From positions 6,966,695-7,030,694 of the forward strand of contig NC_065533.1 of NCBI RefSeq assembly GCF_020184175.1: a stretch of 64,000 nucleotides of DNA, in the 5' to 3' direction. How positions within the stretch are numbered: the first letter of the stretch is position 1; each line of letters opens with the position of its first letter. Made by a program: the position numbers and the translations under genes. The stretch comes from Aphis gossypii. Taxonomy: Eukaryota > Arthropoda > Insecta > Hemiptera > Aphididae. Shown piece after piece: positions 63,780 through 64,000 of the stretch. The notes under the pieces were generated by a model that searched no databases, had not been told where the DNA came from, and saw only the letters and a list, made by a program, of their open reading frames with translations.

Positions 63780-64000
63780 ACCGTTATTACGACACGACGA
63801 CGAAAGGGTCTGAAACTATTTGCAGCCAAGCGCGTGGCGGCGGCGGCGGCGGCTCCTACGGCGACGGCGGCGTAAAATTGGATTACAAAAACGTCGGACG
63901 GACCGCCGCTGCACGACCTGGCGGCGTCATCTCACCGACGGACGGAGATAAAATAATAATTGGACCCAAAACGACAACGGGTTGAGTATACACACGCAAT
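63780..64000. promoter_or_regulatory. GC/CpG-rich island at the right edge, candidate 5' exon
   Basis: Composition switches abruptly to CG-rich with a (GGC)n run (about 63,835-63,852). One plus frame stays open from about 63,745 to a TGA at 63,984 and reads GGGGGGSYGDGGVKLDYKNV and onward, but it has no ATG. A weak acceptor (TTTGCAG, 63,826) lies just before the GGC run. It may be a promoter/5' UTR or an internal exon of a gene continuing beyond the window. Confidence 0.35.

Overview
This is eukaryotic nuclear DNA: strongly AT-rich, gene-poor, with GT-AG introns, AATAAA poly(A) signals, microsatellites and degraded transposable elements. The constant recurrence of TAGGTA / TAGGTACCTA words and the kinds of repeats suggest a hemipteran insect, most likely an aphid. 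That assignment is an inference from sequence texture, not from a marker gene. There are no bacterial-type operons, rRNA genes, CRISPR arrays or convincing tRNAs. Most short reading frames here are chance openings in AT-rich DNA.

Layout. 1-14.5 kb is non-coding AT-rich DNA with one internally repetitive transposon-like block (about 2.37-3.01 kb). 14.5-15.2 kb holds a short two-exon gene fragment or pseudogene preceded by a GC-richer leader. 16.2-17.0, 19.3-19.7, 25.4-25.7 and 63.8-64.0 kb are GC/CpG-rich islands that look like promoters, 5' exons or conserved regulatory DNA. 22.8-23.3 kb is the decayed 3' end of a non-LTR retrotransposon. 25.85-26.25 kb is a complete non-autonomous hAT element with terminal inverted repeats and an 8-bp target duplication.

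The best-supported gene spans 34,922-37,402 (+). Five exons join with matching splice phases into a 351-residue protein whose N-terminal part resembles the DUF4485 domain (a domain seen, for example, in the centrosomal protein CEP112). A Helitron-like insertion lies about 315 bp upstream of its start, and a dispersed repeat lies in its last intron. A second, GC-rich intronless frame (38,026-38,562, +) with its own poly(A) signal follows. It has no recognisable family.

45.1-45.5 kb holds a 143-codon frame with an internal signal-peptide-like start and a splice donor. 46.28-46.59 kb is a 34-bp-period minisatellite built from two unit types. 47.1-47.74 kb is an R1/TRAS-like reverse transcriptase relic ending in poly(A) and degenerate CCTAA-like pentamers. 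55.36 kb carries a short exon-like segment coding a signal peptide. 58.92-59.12 kb is a palindromic MITE-like element. I found no multi-gene novel system; the interest lies in the split gene, the orphan frames and the element structures.
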